This document shows, piece after piece, positions 1 to 6,967 of a stretch of 8,553 bases of DNA. Below the pieces are notes generated by a model, which saw only the letters and a program-made list of their open reading frames with translations, was not told the origin of the DNA and did no database searches. Source of the DNA: Bacteroidales bacterium (GTDB taxonomy: Bacteria > Bacteroidota > Bacteroidia > Bacteroidales > UBA3824). The first letter of the stretch is position 1; every line of letters starts with the position of its first letter. A program made the position numbers and the translations under genes. Location of the stretch: contig JAFXMJ010000408.1 in the NCBI GenBank assembly GCA_017530465.1, positions 1 through 8,553 on the forward strand, read 5' to 3'.

Positions 1-3000
1 GACGGCGGCATCGAGGACAAGGAGTTGCAGTATGTGGAGAGTTTCCTCATACAGCAGCTTGGTGTGGAGGCTGCTCAAGAATGGCTGCTGGATTTCAAGA
101 AGCAGGTGGGGCTTATTCTTGACGAAAAAGCATTGCGCAAGCAGGCGCGTGAGCGTCAAAAACAGCTTGAGCTTGAGAAGGAACTCGCCAACAACCCAGA
201 GGCACGCGCCAAGATGGAGAAGGACAAGGAGCTCACTTCGGTGAGGGAGTCCGTGAAAATCCTCGGTATCTGCAAGAAGATCAATAAGAACATCAATCAG
301 CAGCAGAAAATTGTCGTGTATGTACGTCTGTTTGAATTGGTGAATACGAGCAAGAAGTTTACCGAGCAGCGTATGGCGATCATCAACACGGTGGGCGAGG
401 TCTTCAATATCAATCCCGATGCGGCTGCTATCGCAGAGGGTGCGCAGGACGTGCTGAAGGATTCAAAGGCGTTTGTGGAAAACAACGATTCGATGCAGTT
501 TGATTCGCCAAGCATTTTGGTAATCAGCGACAACGAATATTCCTTCAAAAATACCAAGACCATACGTTGTGAAGGTCTCGATTCCGACATCTTCATATTG
601 CGCGTCACTACGCAGGAGCTGTACTTCATGCGCTACACCGGCACTCACGACGTGTTCTTGAACGGACAGGCGATATTTGCCGACCGCATATATTCGTTTG
701 CGCCGGGTGCTACGCTCAAGCTCTCCAAAGGTAAGCCTGTGTATTACAGCGACGTGGTCGCCACATTCCAGGCAGACAAGACCTTCACCAACTTGTCGTT
801 CAATTGCAACAACCTCGAGTTCAAGTTCCCTAATGGGGCTATTGGCTTGAGAAATATAAACTTCTCCGAGTGCCAGGGCAGGCTTGTGGGCATCATGGGT
901 GCATCGGGCGCGGGCAAGACCACATTGCTCAACGTGCTTTCGGGCATCACCACCCCGTCGCAGGGCGAAGTGCTCATCAACGGCATCAACCTCCACACAC
1001 AGAAGGAAAGACTCGAAGGCGTCATCGGTCTTATTCCGCAGGACGACCTTTTGATAGAGGAGCTCACGGTGTTTGAAAACTTGTACTTCAGTGCAAAATT
1101 CTGTTTCAAGGATCTGAACGACCAGGAAATCACCGACAAGGTGAACGCCGTGCTCAAGAGCCTCGGCCTCTACGAGCGGCGCGACCTCAAGGTGGGCAAT
1201 TCGCTCAACAAGCTTATTTCAGGTGGTCAGCGCAAGCGTCTCAATATCGCCCTCGAGCTTATCCGCGAGCCTTCCATATTGTTTGTGGATGAGCCGACGT
1301 CGGGTCTGTCGTCAAGGGACTCTGAGAATGTAATGGACCTTTTGAGGGAGCTCACCCTCAAGGGCAAACTTATTTTTGTGGTTATCCACCAGCCTTCGTC
1401 GCAGATATACAAGATGTTCGACAAGATGATCATCCTCGATACGGGTGGTTATATGGTATATTACGGACACCCGATTGACTGTATATCGTACTTCAAGACC
1501 CTCGACAATCAGGTCAAGAGCGATGAGGGCGAATGTCCCGTCTGCGGCAATTCGACGCCGGAGGTCATCTTCGACATCATCGAGGCGCAGAAGGTGGACG
1601 AATACGGTAATTTCAAGGACGAGCGCAAGGTGACGCCGCAGGTATGGGAAGAGCGTTTCAGGAAGAACGTCACGCCCGAGAAGATAGACGACGTTACCAA
1701 CGAGCCGCCTAAAAACCTGCATGTGCCCAATTGGCTTCATCAGTTCCTGATATACCTCAGGAGGGATGTCAAGTCCAAAGTGAGCAACACTCAATATGTG
1801 GTGCTCAACCTTTTGGAGGCACCGTTGCTGGGCTTCATATTGTCGTTCCTGATTAGGTACACGGATCCCAACAAGGGACGCTACCTCTTCTTCGAGAATG
1901 AGAACGTGGTGCCGTATATCTTTATGAGTATCATCGTGGCTCTGTTCTTGGGTCTTACGGTGTCGGCGGAGGAAATATTCCGCGACCGCAAGATACTCAA
2001 GCGAGAAGAGTTTCTCAATCTGTCGCGGTCGAGCTACTTGGTGGCAAAGGTCGTCATATTGACTTTCATATCGGCGGTACAGGCCATCCTGTACGTGCTT
2101 GTTGGCAATACTATACTGCAATTTGAATGGGAGATGTACGGTTCGTTCTGGCTTGTGCTATTCTCGATGTTTGTATTTGCCAATATGATGGGTCTCAATA
2201 TATCTTCGGCGTTCAATTCGGCGGTTACCATCTACATTATGATACCGCTCTTGATGATACCGCAGATGGCTCTTGGCGGCTCGATGTTTAGTTTCAGCAA
2301 GTTGAATCAGATAATTGGCAGCGTTGGCCAAGTGCCAATCATTGCCGAGCTGATGCCGTCGAGGTGGTCTTATGAAGCACTGATGGTCAAGCAGTTCCGC
2401 GACAATAGGTACGAAAAAGATTTCTACGAACAAGAAAAACGTCATAGTTTTGCAGATTTTAAGCAAGCTTATTACGTGGAGGAGCTTCAGAATGCGCTCA
2501 CAAAAGCAACTGAATGTATAGACTCGATTGCTGATGATGATCCCGAATACGACACGGTAAGCATCAGGCGCGTGGAGGAATACAATCTCGCGCTGCTCCG
2601 CGAGGAAATTGTGGCAGAGATGGAAAGAGTGCCCGATTACACTTGCAAGAGCGTTGACAGGCTTACTATCGAGAGATTCAACGAGCGTGTGGCGAAAGAC
2701 ATCGAAAGTTACCTCAATGAGCTTAAAGCCCATTACCGCAATATTTTCAATAGTGCCGACAGGGAGCTTGAGAGCCAGAAGCAATACTATGAAAGTCGGC
2801 AGCCCGGCTATTGCAACAGCAGGCGCGACAAGTACCACAATGAAAAATTGCAGGAAATTGTTAAGAATACGTTTGAGAAAAACAAAATAATTCGTCACAA
2901 AAACCGTTTAATACAGCAGGTGGACCCTATTTTCCACGATGCGGATCATGAAGGGTTCTTCGGGTTTAGGTCGCATTTTTATGCGCCGCGCAAATGGTTT

Positions 3001-3291
3001 TGTGGCAGATACTACGATACATTCGCGTTTGACATAGTGGTGATATGGCTTTTCAGCCTTGTGTGCTACATCACGCTCTACTTCGACTTGCTCAAGAAGT
3101 TCGTCGATTGGACTGGCAACCTTCATTACAGCAAGCTGCTGAAGAAGGAGAAGGAAGCGCCGGCGGCGGTATCCAAGGAAGCGGCTACAAGCGAGGCGGC
3201 AGCGAGCGAAGCTGCACCAGCAGCCGAGCAGCCGGCGGAGGAGAAGAAAGCCAAACTCAGGATTGTGACAGACGAGAAGGAGGACAATTAA
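1..3291 (+). CDS. ABCG-like ABC transporter, ATPase fused to membrane domain, with TerB-like and FHA-like N-terminal parts (5' partial)
   Basis: The reading frame is open from base 1, and the residues before the first possible start (TTG at 25) continue a TerB-like helix (DGGIEDKELQYVESFL). The true start is therefore upstream. Residues are numbered here from the TTG. A second TerB-like helical stretch lies at about 95-130, and a beta-rich FHA-like region with an FLNGQ turn at about 160-250. The ABC ATPase follows: Walker A GASGAGKTT (292-300), Q-loop Q339, signature SGGQRKR from 399, Walker B ILFVDE (418-423), and H-loop H455. A CPVCG motif sits at 504-508. Membrane helices are predicted near 593-612, 630-648, 674-696, 706-728, 733-755 and 1002-1025. 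Helices 5 and 6 are separated by a highly charged insert of about 245 residues, and the tail is Ala/Glu-rich. ATPase plus membrane domain in one chain is the half-transporter layout of the ABCG/White group, so it probably dimerises in the inner membrane. All catalytic motifs are intact. Substrate is unknown; export is inferred. It heads an operon with two envelope proteins. Confidence 0.93.
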   Translation, partial: DGGIEDKELQYVESFLIQQLGVEAAQEWLLDFKKQVGLILDEKALRKQARERQKQLELEKELANNPEARAKMEKDKELTSVRESVKILGICKKINKNINQQQKIVVYVRLFELVNTSKKFTEQRMAIINTVGEVFNINPDAAAIAEGAQDVLKDSKAFVENNDSMQFDSPSILVISDNEYSFKNTKTIRCEGLDSDIFILRVTTQELYFMRYTGTHDVFLNGQAIFADRIYSFAPGATLKLSKGKPVYYSDVVATFQADKTFTNLSFNCNNLEFKFPNGAIGLRNINFSECQGRLVGIMGASGAGKTTLLNVLSGITTPSQGEVLINGINLHTQKERLEGVIGLIPQDDLLIEELTVFENLYFSAKFCFKDLNDQEITDKVNAVLKSLGLYERRDLKVGNSLNKLISGGQRKRLNIALELIREPSILFVDEPTSGLSSRDSENVMDLLRELTLKGKLIFVVIHQPSSQIYKMFDKMIILDTGGYMVYYGHPIDCISYFKTLDNQVKSDEGECPVCGNSTPEVIFDIIEAQKVDEYGNFKDERKVTPQVWEERFRKNVTPEKIDDVTNEPPKNLHVPNWLHQFLIYLRRDVKSKVSNTQYVVLNLLEAPLLGFILSFLIRYTDPNKGRYLFFENENVVPYIFMSIIVALFLGLTVSAEEIFRDRKILKREEFLNLSRSSYLVAKVVILTFISAVQAILYVLVGNTILQFEWEMYGSFWLVLFSMFVFANMMGLNISSAFNSAVTIYIMIPLLMIPQMALGGSMFSFSKLNQIIGSVGQVPIIAELMPSRWSYEALMVKQFRDNRYEKDFYEQEKRHSFADFKQAYYVEELQNALTKATECIDSIADDDPEYDTVSIRRVEEYNLALLREEIVAEMERVPDYTCKSVDRLTIERFNERVAKDIESYLNELKAHYRNIFNSADRELESQKQYYESRQPGYCNSRRDKYHNEKLQEIVKNTFEKNKIIRHKNRLIQQVDPIFHDADHEGFFGFRSHFYAPRKWFCGRYYDTFAFDIVVIWLFSLVCYITLYFDLLKKFVDWTGNLHYSKLLKKEKEAPAAVSKEAATSEAAASEAAPAAEQPAEEKKAKLRIVTDEKEDN

Positions 3292-3328
3292 TAGTTTTAT
3301 TTGAAACACAAAAACACAAAACAACATT

Positions 3329-4240
3329 ATGCGCAACAAATGGTTAGGGTCACTGGCACTCGTATGTGTTACATTTATGCAGTTTAGCTGCGGCGGATGT
3401 AACGGAGGCGGGTCGGAAGATGACATAAAATTCATACCCGGAGACGATGTGAATACTTCGGAAGTCAATTACAATTCAGACGCGATGAACGAAGTGATTG
3501 CAAGTTTCTCGTCGCCGGTGGAGATGGCGGCACTTTTGAAGGATTCGGGCGTGCCGTTCAGTACAAGGTACTTGGTAAATCCCGACCAGGTGAAGGACTA
3601 CACCTCGAGCTTCAAGAAGGCTCTTGGTCTGGGCATCCTGAGTGCCGACTTAGGTTATTTGAATGTTTATTCCAAGACATCGCAGATTCTCGACTACCTG
3701 GTGTCGATAAGGGGATTGACGGAGGATTTGAAGCTCGGACAGTTTTTCGACTTCCAGGCTCTCAAGCGTCTCGCCACTTCCGAAGACAATATCGATTCGC
3801 TCCAGTATATGTGTGTGAACAGCTATCAGGATATGGACGAGCACCTGCGCAACAATCAGCGGAGCAACCTCAGCGCGCTGCTTGTCACCGGTGTATGGGT
3901 GGAATCGCTCTACCTCATCACCCAAGTGGCAAAGGAGCAGCCCAGCGATCAGTTTAAGGAGACTATTGGCGAGCAGAAGGGCATCCTCAACAACCTGCTT
4001 CCCATACTGAAAATCTTCAAGAACACCGACAAGAATTTTGAGGAGCTTGTCCAGTATCTCGAGGAGCTCAAGGAAGTGCTTGACGTAGCTAAGATTACCG
4101 TACATGTGGACGAAAATACACAGGCCCGCGAGGACGGCATCATCGTGCAAAACGAGTACAGCGTTGTAGAACTGTCGAAGGAAGAACTTCAGGAGATAAT
4201 CACTACAACAGAAAAAATACGTAACAAAATAGTAAAATAA
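3329..4240 (+). CDS. Uncharacterised lipoprotein co-encoded with the ABC transporter
   Basis: The 303-residue product begins with a basic and hydrophobic signal (MRNKWLGSLALVCVTF) and a lipobox QFSC, which places the lipidated cysteine at residue 21. A second cysteine at 24 lies in a Gly-rich linker followed by acidic residues (SEDD), as often seen after the signal in exported Bacteroidota lipoproteins. The mature part looks mainly alpha-helical and has no catalytic motif that I can name. The ATG at 3329 is supported by the signal peptide and by an A-rich leader (AAAACACAAAACAAC) in place of a Shine-Dalgarno site. It lies 37 bp after the transporter and 13 bp before the next gene, so co-transcription is likely. 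A role as an envelope partner of the transporter is inferred from position only. It could instead be an independent structural lipoprotein. Confidence 0.9.
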   Translation: MRNKWLGSLALVCVTFMQFSCGGCNGGGSEDDIKFIPGDDVNTSEVNYNSDAMNEVIASFSSPVEMAALLKDSGVPFSTRYLVNPDQVKDYTSSFKKALGLGILSADLGYLNVYSKTSQILDYLVSIRGLTEDLKLGQFFDFQALKRLATSEDNIDSLQYMCVNSYQDMDEHLRNNQRSNLSALLVTGVWVESLYLITQVAKEQPSDQFKETIGEQKGILNNLLPILKIFKNTDKNFEELVQYLEELKEVLDVAKITVHVDENTQAREDGIIVQNEYSVVELSKEELQEIITTTEKIRNKIVK

Positions 4241-4253
4241 TTGCTTTATAAAT

Positions 4254-4730
4254 ATGAAAAGACTGTTTATACTCTTAGTTCTTGCAGTATTGGCATTGGC
4301 TTCGTTCACCGACAAGGCGGATGCTCAATGCAAGCAACAGCTTGTTTACCAGTGCGCTACTCAGACAGAGAAGGCAATTTACCTGCGTGACTTCAATACA
4401 AAATTGAAGAGGGACTCGCCGGACGAGGAAACAGGCATGAAATGGACCGTAGTTCTCAACAAGGGCACGCAATACAGGTTTTCGCTCTGTGCGCCCGATG
4501 GTTTTCAGGAGCAGGTGGTGCTCACCCTCTACGATTCGGAGCATCCCGAAAACTCCAAGCCTTACGGCTGCACATACGACAAGGTGACCAAATCGGACCG
4601 CAAGTCTTTCGATTTCATCTGCAACAAGACCGGTATGTATTACATCTCGATCAGGTTTAAGCCGGGTGAAGGAGGCAAGAAGGGTTGCGCCGTAGGCATC
4701 CTGTCTTTCGTGGGCAAGAGCAAAAGTTAA
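4254..4730 (+). CDS. Small secreted six-cysteine protein of unknown function
   Basis: The 158-residue product has a classical Sec signal peptide: MKR, a Leu/Val/Ala core, and a probable signal peptidase I site ADA|Q after residue 24. No lipobox is present. The mature protein of about 134 residues contains six cysteines (26, 34, 79, 106, 123, 145), enough for three disulfides in the periplasm or outside the cell. Alternating hydrophobic and polar residues (for example QYRFSLCAPDG, QEQVVLTLYDSE, GMYYISIRF) suggest a beta-sandwich, somewhat like prepeptidase C-terminal-type folds, but I do not assign a family. The gene starts 13 bp after the lipoprotein gene and is followed by a terminator-like hairpin, so it is the last gene of the transporter operon. 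It could be a transported or accessory envelope protein; this is inference from position. Confidence 0.85.
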   Translation: MKRLFILLVLAVLALASFTDKADAQCKQQLVYQCATQTEKAIYLRDFNTKLKRDSPDEETGMKWTVVLNKGTQYRFSLCAPDGFQEQVVLTLYDSEHPENSKPYGCTYDKVTKSDRKSFDFICNKTGMYYISIRFKPGEGGKKGCAVGILSFVGKSKS

Positions 4731-4764
4731 CCTTTGCGCCTGAAATAATCCTTAAGGACTGTTG

Positions 4765-4824
4765 TATCCCATATCATGGATTCGCCGCCTGAGGCTTCCA
4801 GTATGGGATATGGCGGTTTTTTTT
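4765..4824 (+). terminator. Hairpin plus T-tract ending the ABC transporter operon
   Basis: A perfect 9-bp inverted repeat (TATCCCATA at 4765-4773, TATGGGATA at 4802-4810) is followed by TGGCGG and eight T residues (4817-4824). The loop is unusually long (28 nt) and contains a small GCC-TGA-GGC hairpin (4787-4795). The loop also contains CCGCC (4785-4789), which can pair with GGCGG (4812-4816) just before the T-tract, giving either a competing stem or a pseudoknot. It lies 34 bp after the stop of the secreted-protein gene and directly upstream of the next promoter, as expected for a Rho-independent terminator. Confidence 0.65.
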
Positions 4825-4835
4825 GTTGCCAATGG

Positions 4836-4865
4836 TTGAATACTGCGTTTTTTTATTTAATTTTG
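4836..4865 (+). promoter_or_regulatory. Bacteroidota-type promoter for the TPR lipoprotein-yqeY-methyltransferase group
   Basis: The -7 box TAATTTTG (4858-4865) fits the Bacteroidota consensus TAnnTTTG exactly. A TTG at 4836-4838 stands 19 bp upstream, the usual distance for the -33 element. Transcription would start near 4872, leaving a leader of about 30 nt before the ATG at 4904. The promoter begins just after the preceding T-tract, which supports a transcription-unit boundary here. Confidence 0.65.
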
Positions 4866-4903
4866 CAGTTGGATTTACACAACCTCGCCAAGCGCAATCT
4901 TAT

Positions 4904-5815
4904 ATGAAACCATTGCAAATATTTTGCTGTATGATGTTGTCGATGGCATTGTCGGCGGTGCTGCCCGGATGTGGTAGCAGCAAGATGATGGTCGCAGCAC
5001 GTCAGGAAGCTGACTTCATGTACTATCAGAAGGATTACCTCAATGCCTTCGACAAGTATTGTCAGATTATAGAATCGTATGTTTCCAAGAAGGAACCCGT
5101 ACCCGCCGAGCTGTATGCATTGGCGGGCAAATGCCTGTATTCCGCCGATTCGCAGACGGAGGCGATAAAGTACTTCAAGCTTGCGGAGGACGCCGGATAC
5201 GAAGACGAGCAGATTTTGATGCTGCAAATCAAGCATTACGCCGATGCCGACAATCTCAGCAAGGAGCTCGACTGCCTCGAAAAATATTCTGCCCTCTATC
5301 CCGATGGCAACGACATCGCTTTTGTGAATTACCGGCTGTATCTCCGATATTGCGAGATGCAGGAATATGGCAAGGCGCACCTCAGATACCAGAGTCTTTC
5401 GGATGAGTACCGCGACGATGTGGCTGTATTGGAAAAGCAGCATCTCGTCTGCGAAAAACTCAACCGCAAGGACGAGGCTGACAACATTGCGCGTCAGCTG
5501 TACAATATGAACCCAAACAACCTCATCGGTCTCAATTATATGGCGTACGACGCCTATATCACCACTGAAAACGAGTACGTGGCAGCCATCAAGGCTTATG
5601 AGTCCAATAAGACCAATGCTGCTTACAGACAGATGCAGCAGAAGACTGCCCCCCTTGCGGCGCGTTACAAGAAGGCAAAGGAACTTTATGTGAAGCTCTA
5701 CAACCTCTACAAACGCCCTCACGACGCCGCAATACTTTCGCGCATCTGCACCCGGCTCAACGAAAAGCAGAACGCCGCATATTACGACAAGCTATCTAAA
5801 AACAATCAAAAATAA
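4904..5815 (+). CDS. TPR-repeat lipoprotein
   Basis: The 303-residue product starts with a signal sequence and lipobox LPGC, giving a lipidated cysteine at residue 23. I chose the ATG at 4904 because it places the signal peptide at the terminus. An in-frame TTG at 4823 would lie inside the terminator T-tract and upstream of the predicted promoter. The mature chain is a series of helix pairs with TPR spacing and signature positions (for example ADFMYYQKDYLNAFDKYCQI, then ELYALAGKCLYSADSQTEAI), running to about residue 290. TPR solenoids bind peptides or partner proteins, so this is probably an envelope-anchored scaffold or assembly factor; no specific partner can be read from the sequence. yqeY follows after 24 bp, so the two are probably co-transcribed, although a cytosolic YqeY gives no clue to this protein's role. 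Confidence 0.88.
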   Translation: MKPLQIFCCMMLSMALSAVLPGCGSSKMMVAARQEADFMYYQKDYLNAFDKYCQIIESYVSKKEPVPAELYALAGKCLYSADSQTEAIKYFKLAEDAGYEDEQILMLQIKHYADADNLSKELDCLEKYSALYPDGNDIAFVNYRLYLRYCEMQEYGKAHLRYQSLSDEYRDDVAVLEKQHLVCEKLNRKDEADNIARQLYNMNPNNLIGLNYMAYDAYITTENEYVAAIKAYESNKTNAAYRQMQQKTAPLAARYKKAKELYVKLYNLYKRPHDAAILSRICTRLNEKQNAAYYDKLSKNNQK

Positions 5816-5839
5816 TCATACATAAAACACTGTATTAAA

Positions 5840-6289
5840 ATGACACTTACAGAACAGATACAGGACGCTATGAAGTCCGCAATGAAAGAGAAAAACCAGG
5901 CGAAACTCGCCGCAGTACGTGCTATCAAGGCCGAAATCCTCAAAGAGCAGACCTCCGGCAGGGGTACAGACGTTACCGATGCCGACGTATTGAAAATCAT
6001 CCAGAAGATGATTAAGCAGCGCACCGATTCCATCACCATCTACCAGCAGCAGGGTCGTCAGGATCTCGTTGACGAGGAGAATGCCCAGCTCGAATACATC
6101 AAATGCTACCTTCCCAAGCAGCTTTCCGAAGCCGAAGTGGAAGAAATCATTGCCAAGGTTGTAGCCGAGACGGGCGCAACGTCCATCAAGGATATGGGCA
6201 AGGTGATGAAGGCCGCCAATGCGCAACTCGCTGGCAAGGCAGAATCAAAACTCATTGCCGACAAGGTGAAGGCAGCCCTCAACAAGTAA
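5840..6289 (+). CDS. yqeY: GatB/YqeY domain-containing protein
   Basis: The 149-residue cytosolic protein matches the YqeY family in length and layout. The N-terminal helical half begins MTLTEQIQDAMKSAMKEKNQ, followed by the variable turn, the conserved YLPKQLSEAEVEEII segment in the middle, and a C-terminal part with DMGKVMKAANAQLAGKA. This family shares its fold with the C-terminal tail domain of the GatB subunit of Asp/Glu-tRNA amidotransferase, where it contacts tRNA. The free-standing protein has no firmly established reaction. The gene lies 24 bp after the TPR lipoprotein gene and 11 bp before the methyltransferase gene, so the three probably share one transcript. The sequence is intact and nothing about it is odd. 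Confidence 0.95.
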   Translation: MTLTEQIQDAMKSAMKEKNQAKLAAVRAIKAEILKEQTSGRGTDVTDADVLKIIQKMIKQRTDSITIYQQQGRQDLVDEENAQLEYIKCYLPKQLSEAEVEEIIAKVVAETGATSIKDMGKVMKAANAQLAGKAESKLIADKVKAALNK

Positions 6290-6300
6290 TCCCTTTCCCG

Positions 6301-6834
6301 ATGGAAAAACTTTCGATGCAACAACTCAACCGCATTTCTGTGGATGAGTTCAAGCAATGCGAGAAATCGCCGGTGGTCTTGGTGCTCGACAATGTGCGCA
6401 GCGCGCTCAATGTCGGCTCCATTTTCCGTACCGCCGACGCTTTCCGCATTTCTAAAATATTATTGTGTGGCATCACCGCTTGCCCGCCAAACGCCGAAAT
6501 CCGCAAGACAGCCCTTGGCGCGGAGCAGTCGGTGGAGTGGGTGCATTGTGCCGACTGCGTTGCCGCCGTCAATGCGCTCAAAGCCGACGGCTACACCATC
6601 ATCGCCATCGAGCAGGCAAAGGGAAGCGTGATGATAGACAAGATGGACTTGTCGCCATATCCCAAAGTCGCCCTCATCTTTGGCAACGAGGTCAAGGGCG
6701 TTGACGACCGATTGATGGATTAGTGCGACCTCTGCGTAGAGATTCCGCAATTTGGCACCAAACATTCGCTCAATGTGTCGGTAAGCGCGGGGATAGCGAT
6801 TTGGGAGGTTTTCAAGCAGAAGGGAACGCAATAA
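6301..6834 (+). pseudogene. SpoU/TrmH-family RNA 2'-O-methyltransferase interrupted by an in-frame TAG
   Basis: SPOUT-class enzymes of this family transfer methyl from S-adenosylmethionine to a ribose 2'-OH in tRNA or rRNA. Motif 1 is present (DNVRSALNVGSIFRTADAF, residues 30-48, with the conserved Asn37 and Arg43), as is motif 2 (ALIFGNEVKGV, 124-134). Codon 141 (6721-6723) is TAG. Reading on in the same frame gives CDLCVEIPQFG and then TKHSLNVSVSAG (142-164), the motif 3 that forms the C-terminal knot and SAM/dimer site, and the frame closes at TAA 6832-6834. Without the TAG the product would be 177 residues, a usual length. The 140-residue product alone lacks motif 3 and should be inactive. 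The start at 6301 fits the family N-terminus (MEKLSMQQLNRISVDEF) and lies 11 bp after yqeY; a longer frame from 6103 overlaps yqeY and is not expected. Recent nonsense mutation or sequence error is likeliest; suppression cannot be excluded. The exact RNA target is unknown. Confidence 0.88.
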
Positions 6835-6842
6835 AAAATAAT

Positions 6843-6927
6843 CTCGGTGCCAATTTTTACGGATTTTGGTCAAAACTCGGTGCCAATTTTTACGTTTTTT
6901 AACCGAAACTCGGTGCCAATTTTTACG
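6843..6927 (+). repeat. Three perfect 19-bp direct repeats at 33-bp period upstream of the AAA_14 ATPase
   Basis: CTCGGTGCCAATTTTTACG occurs at 6843-6861, 6876-6894 and 6909-6927 with no mismatch, so the starts are exactly 33 bp apart (14-bp spacers). Copies 1 and 3 share five further bases (GATTT) on the right, and copies 2 and 3 share AAA on the left. With its flanking A and T runs, the unit is an imperfect dyad (AAAA.T.GG..CC.A.TTTT). A 5-bp inverted repeat ACCGA/TCGGT (6902-6906, 6910-6914) spans spacer 2 and copy 3. The array starts eight bases after the methyltransferase TAA, and copy 3 ends nine bases before the ATPase -7 box. It therefore looks like a cluster of protein-binding sites (operator or iteron-like). 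It is too short in unit and spacer to be CRISPR. Confidence 0.9.
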
Positions 6928-6936
6928 GATTTGTTG

Positions 6937-6944
6937 TATATTTG
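6937..6944 (+). promoter_or_regulatory. -7 promoter box for the AAA_14/DUF4143 ATPase
   Basis: TATATTTG matches the TAnnTTTG consensus and lies 23 bp before the ATG at 6968. No clear TTG stands at the -33 distance. That position falls inside the third 19-bp repeat (GTG at 6913-6915, 21-bp spacing). A factor bound to the repeat would therefore overlap RNA polymerase, which suggests repression or activation through the repeats. Confidence 0.6.
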
Positions 6945-6967
6945 CAGCGTAATTTAATCATAACGCT

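Noticed and set aside
25..27. TTG at 25 as the true start of the transporter
   Set aside because: The frame is open upstream to base 1 and the residues before it continue a TerB-like helix; the gene is cut by the window edge.
463..996. 177-codon minus-strand open frame inside the transporter gene
   Set aside because: It lies entirely antisense to well-conserved ABC coding sequence and has no recognisable motif or promoter; the same applies to the minus-strand frames at 1312-2121, 2158-2898 and 4853-5722.
3296..3303. Internal promoter before the lipoprotein gene (TTTATTTG)
   Set aside because: It misses the consensus A of TAnnTTTG and has no -33 element at the right distance; operon read-through explains expression.
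4823..4903. Longer TPR lipoprotein starting at TTG 4823
   Set aside because: That start lies in the terminator T-tract, upstream of the predicted transcription start, and would bury the signal peptide and lipobox.
6103..6300. N-terminal extension of the methyltransferase from 6103
   Set aside because: It overlaps yqeY in another frame and its residues are unlike the family; ATG 6301 matches the family N-terminus.
6843..6927. CRISPR array
   Set aside because: Units are 19 bp and spacers 14 bp, only three copies occur, no cas genes are present, and the array abuts a promoter.
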